Source: Patescibacteria group bacterium (GTDB lineage Bacteria > Patescibacteriota > Minisyncoccia > Phycocordibacterales > SBAW01). From it: a stretch of DNA of 6,200 bases. The stretch spans positions 1 through 6,200 of the forward strand of contig JAUPWA010000012.1 of assembly GCA_030916835.1 (NCBI GenBank), given 5' to 3'. Positions 5,578-6,200 of the stretch are shown here, in pieces (the first letter of the stretch is position 1; every line of letters begins with the position of its first letter). The notes below the pieces were generated by a model. It had not been told where the DNA came from. It saw only the letters and a program-made list of their open reading frames with translations, and searched no databases. Position numbers and translations under genes: made by a program.

Positions 5578-6147
5578 ATGTTGGAATATAACGAAATTTT
5601 ACCCAAAAAGGTCATACTTTTGGAGGGCGAGCCCTATGAAGTGCTCGACGCTCACGTTTTTCGCAAGCAGCAGCGCAAGCCAGTGAATCAGACTAAGTTG
5701 CGACACCTTATCACCGGCAGAGTAACGGAGCAGGCCTTTCACCAGATGGAGAAGGTTAATGAGGCCGAGCTCACAACCCGCGAGGTGAAGTATCTCTATC
5801 ACAACAAAGGCGAGTATTGGTTCTGTGCTGCAAATAATCCGGGAGATCGATTTGAACTCGCTGAGGAAATTATTGGCACCGCTGGTCAATTCCTCAAACC
5901 AAATTCCATCATCGAAGCGCTCGTGTTTGATGAAAAAATTATTTCGGTCAGAATGCCGATTAAGGTAGAGCTCATCGTGAAGGAGGCTCCTCCAGCCGTG
6001 CGCGGCAACACCGCCCAGGGCGGCACAAAGCAAATCGTGCTCGAGACGGGCGCCACCGTCAACGCTCCCCTGTTTATTAACGAGGGCGACCTGGTGCGCA
6101 TCAACACCGAAACCGGCAGTTACGTCGAAAGAGTCGATAAGAAATAG
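5578..6147 (+). CDS. efp: Elongation factor P
   Basis: EF-P binds between the P and E sites of stalled ribosomes and promotes peptide bond formation at consecutive prolines. The 189-residue length and three-beta-domain layout are standard. Domain I (about 1-65) contains 'LLEGEPYEVLDAHV' and 'TKLRHLITGRVTE', domain II follows (about 66-130), and the OB-fold domain III (about 131-189) ends with 'TGATVNAPLFINEGDLVRI' and 'TGSYVERV'. The tip loop that carries the modified residue in characterised EF-Ps is unusual. It reads RKQQRKP (29-35), and counting back from the conserved TKL puts Gln32 where E. coli has Lys34 (beta-lysylated) and Pseudomonas has the rhamnosylated Arg32. The usual PG(K/R)G is absent. 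The protein may act unmodified, or use the neighbouring Arg33/Lys34. The gene diverges from the sigma factor, has no Shine-Dalgarno sequence and is followed seven bases later by a strong terminator. Confidence 0.97.
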   Translation: MLEYNEILPKKVILLEGEPYEVLDAHVFRKQQRKPVNQTKLRHLITGRVTEQAFHQMEKVNEAELTTREVKYLYHNKGEYWFCAANNPGDRFELAEEIIGTAGQFLKPNSIIEALVFDEKIISVRMPIKVELIVKEAPPAVRGNTAQGGTKQIVLETGATVNAPLFINEGDLVRINTETGSYVERVDKK

Positions 6148-6153
6148 TAATTC

Positions 6154-6197
6154 TATGAACAAAAAACCCCGCCACGTGGCGGGGTTTTTTGTTCATA
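6154..6197. terminator. Bidirectional rho-independent terminator after efp
   Basis: A perfect 44-bp palindrome, with 22-base arms meeting between 6175 and 6176. The GC-rich stem is CCCCGCCAC paired with GTGGCGGGG (6167-6184), with its centre CACGTG supplying the loop. It is flanked by six A on the left (6161-6166) and six T on the right (6185-6190), so it fits an intrinsic terminator on either strand. The pairing continues outward through ATGAAC/GTTCAT. It lies just after the efp stop and would also stop transcription entering from the right. Confidence 0.93.
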
Positions 6198-6200
6198 CAC

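Noticed and set aside
5599..6162. 187-residue open frame on the minus strand opposite efp
   Set aside because: It lies almost wholly antisense to a clear EF-P gene, has no recognisable family, and would run through the terminator. It is a shadow of codon bias.
1..6200. CRISPR arrays, insertion sequences, tRNA or rRNA genes, or UGA recoding
   Set aside because: No regularly spaced repeats, transposase, terminal repeats or tRNA-like folds were seen, and TGA ends ftsK and the winged-helix gene at natural protein ends.

Overview
The window looks like ordinary chromosome from a candidate-phyla-radiation bacterium, most likely Patescibacteria of the Parcubacteria/Kaiserbacteria type. I infer this from several things together: a compact FtsK with four membrane segments and an acidic linker, a small membrane-anchored Ig-like protein between ftsK and recA, an elongation factor P with an unusual tip loop, very tight gene packing, and start codons without clear Shine-Dalgarno sequences. 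No rRNA or other taxonomic marker is present, so the assignment is moderate. UGA is used as a normal stop (ftsK and the first gene), which argues against the UGA=Gly code of Gracilibacteria/SR1.

Layout: (1) 43-768, minus: a winged-helix DNA-binding protein with an unrecognised helical N-terminal region. (2) 769-916: a divergent intergenic region holding a 41-bp interrupted dyad (806-846), a cluster of GTCT/AGAC words and probable promoters in both directions. (3) 917-4571, plus: a probable operon of ftsK, a 113-aa anchored Ig-like protein overlapping it by four bases (ATGA), and recA 11 bases later. (4) 4572-5503, minus: an ECF-type sigma-70 factor followed 11 bases later by a small membrane protein whose stop codon abuts the recA stop with no intervening base. 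(5) 5504-5577: a 74-bp divergent promoter region with three copies of TGGCCA. (6) 5578-6147, plus: elongation factor P, followed by a 44-bp perfect palindrome that is a strong, apparently bidirectional terminator.

Functionally the window joins chromosome segregation (FtsK), recombination and repair (RecA), transcription control (the winged-helix protein and the sigma factor) and translation of polyproline stretches (EF-P). No mobile element, CRISPR array, tRNA or rRNA was seen, and no gene-free stretch exceeds 300 bases. The points most worth checking are the dyad between the winged-helix gene and ftsK, the non-canonical EF-P tip loop, the sigma factor/membrane protein pair as a possible sigma/anti-sigma-like unit, and the possibility that several transcripts are leaderless or nearly so.
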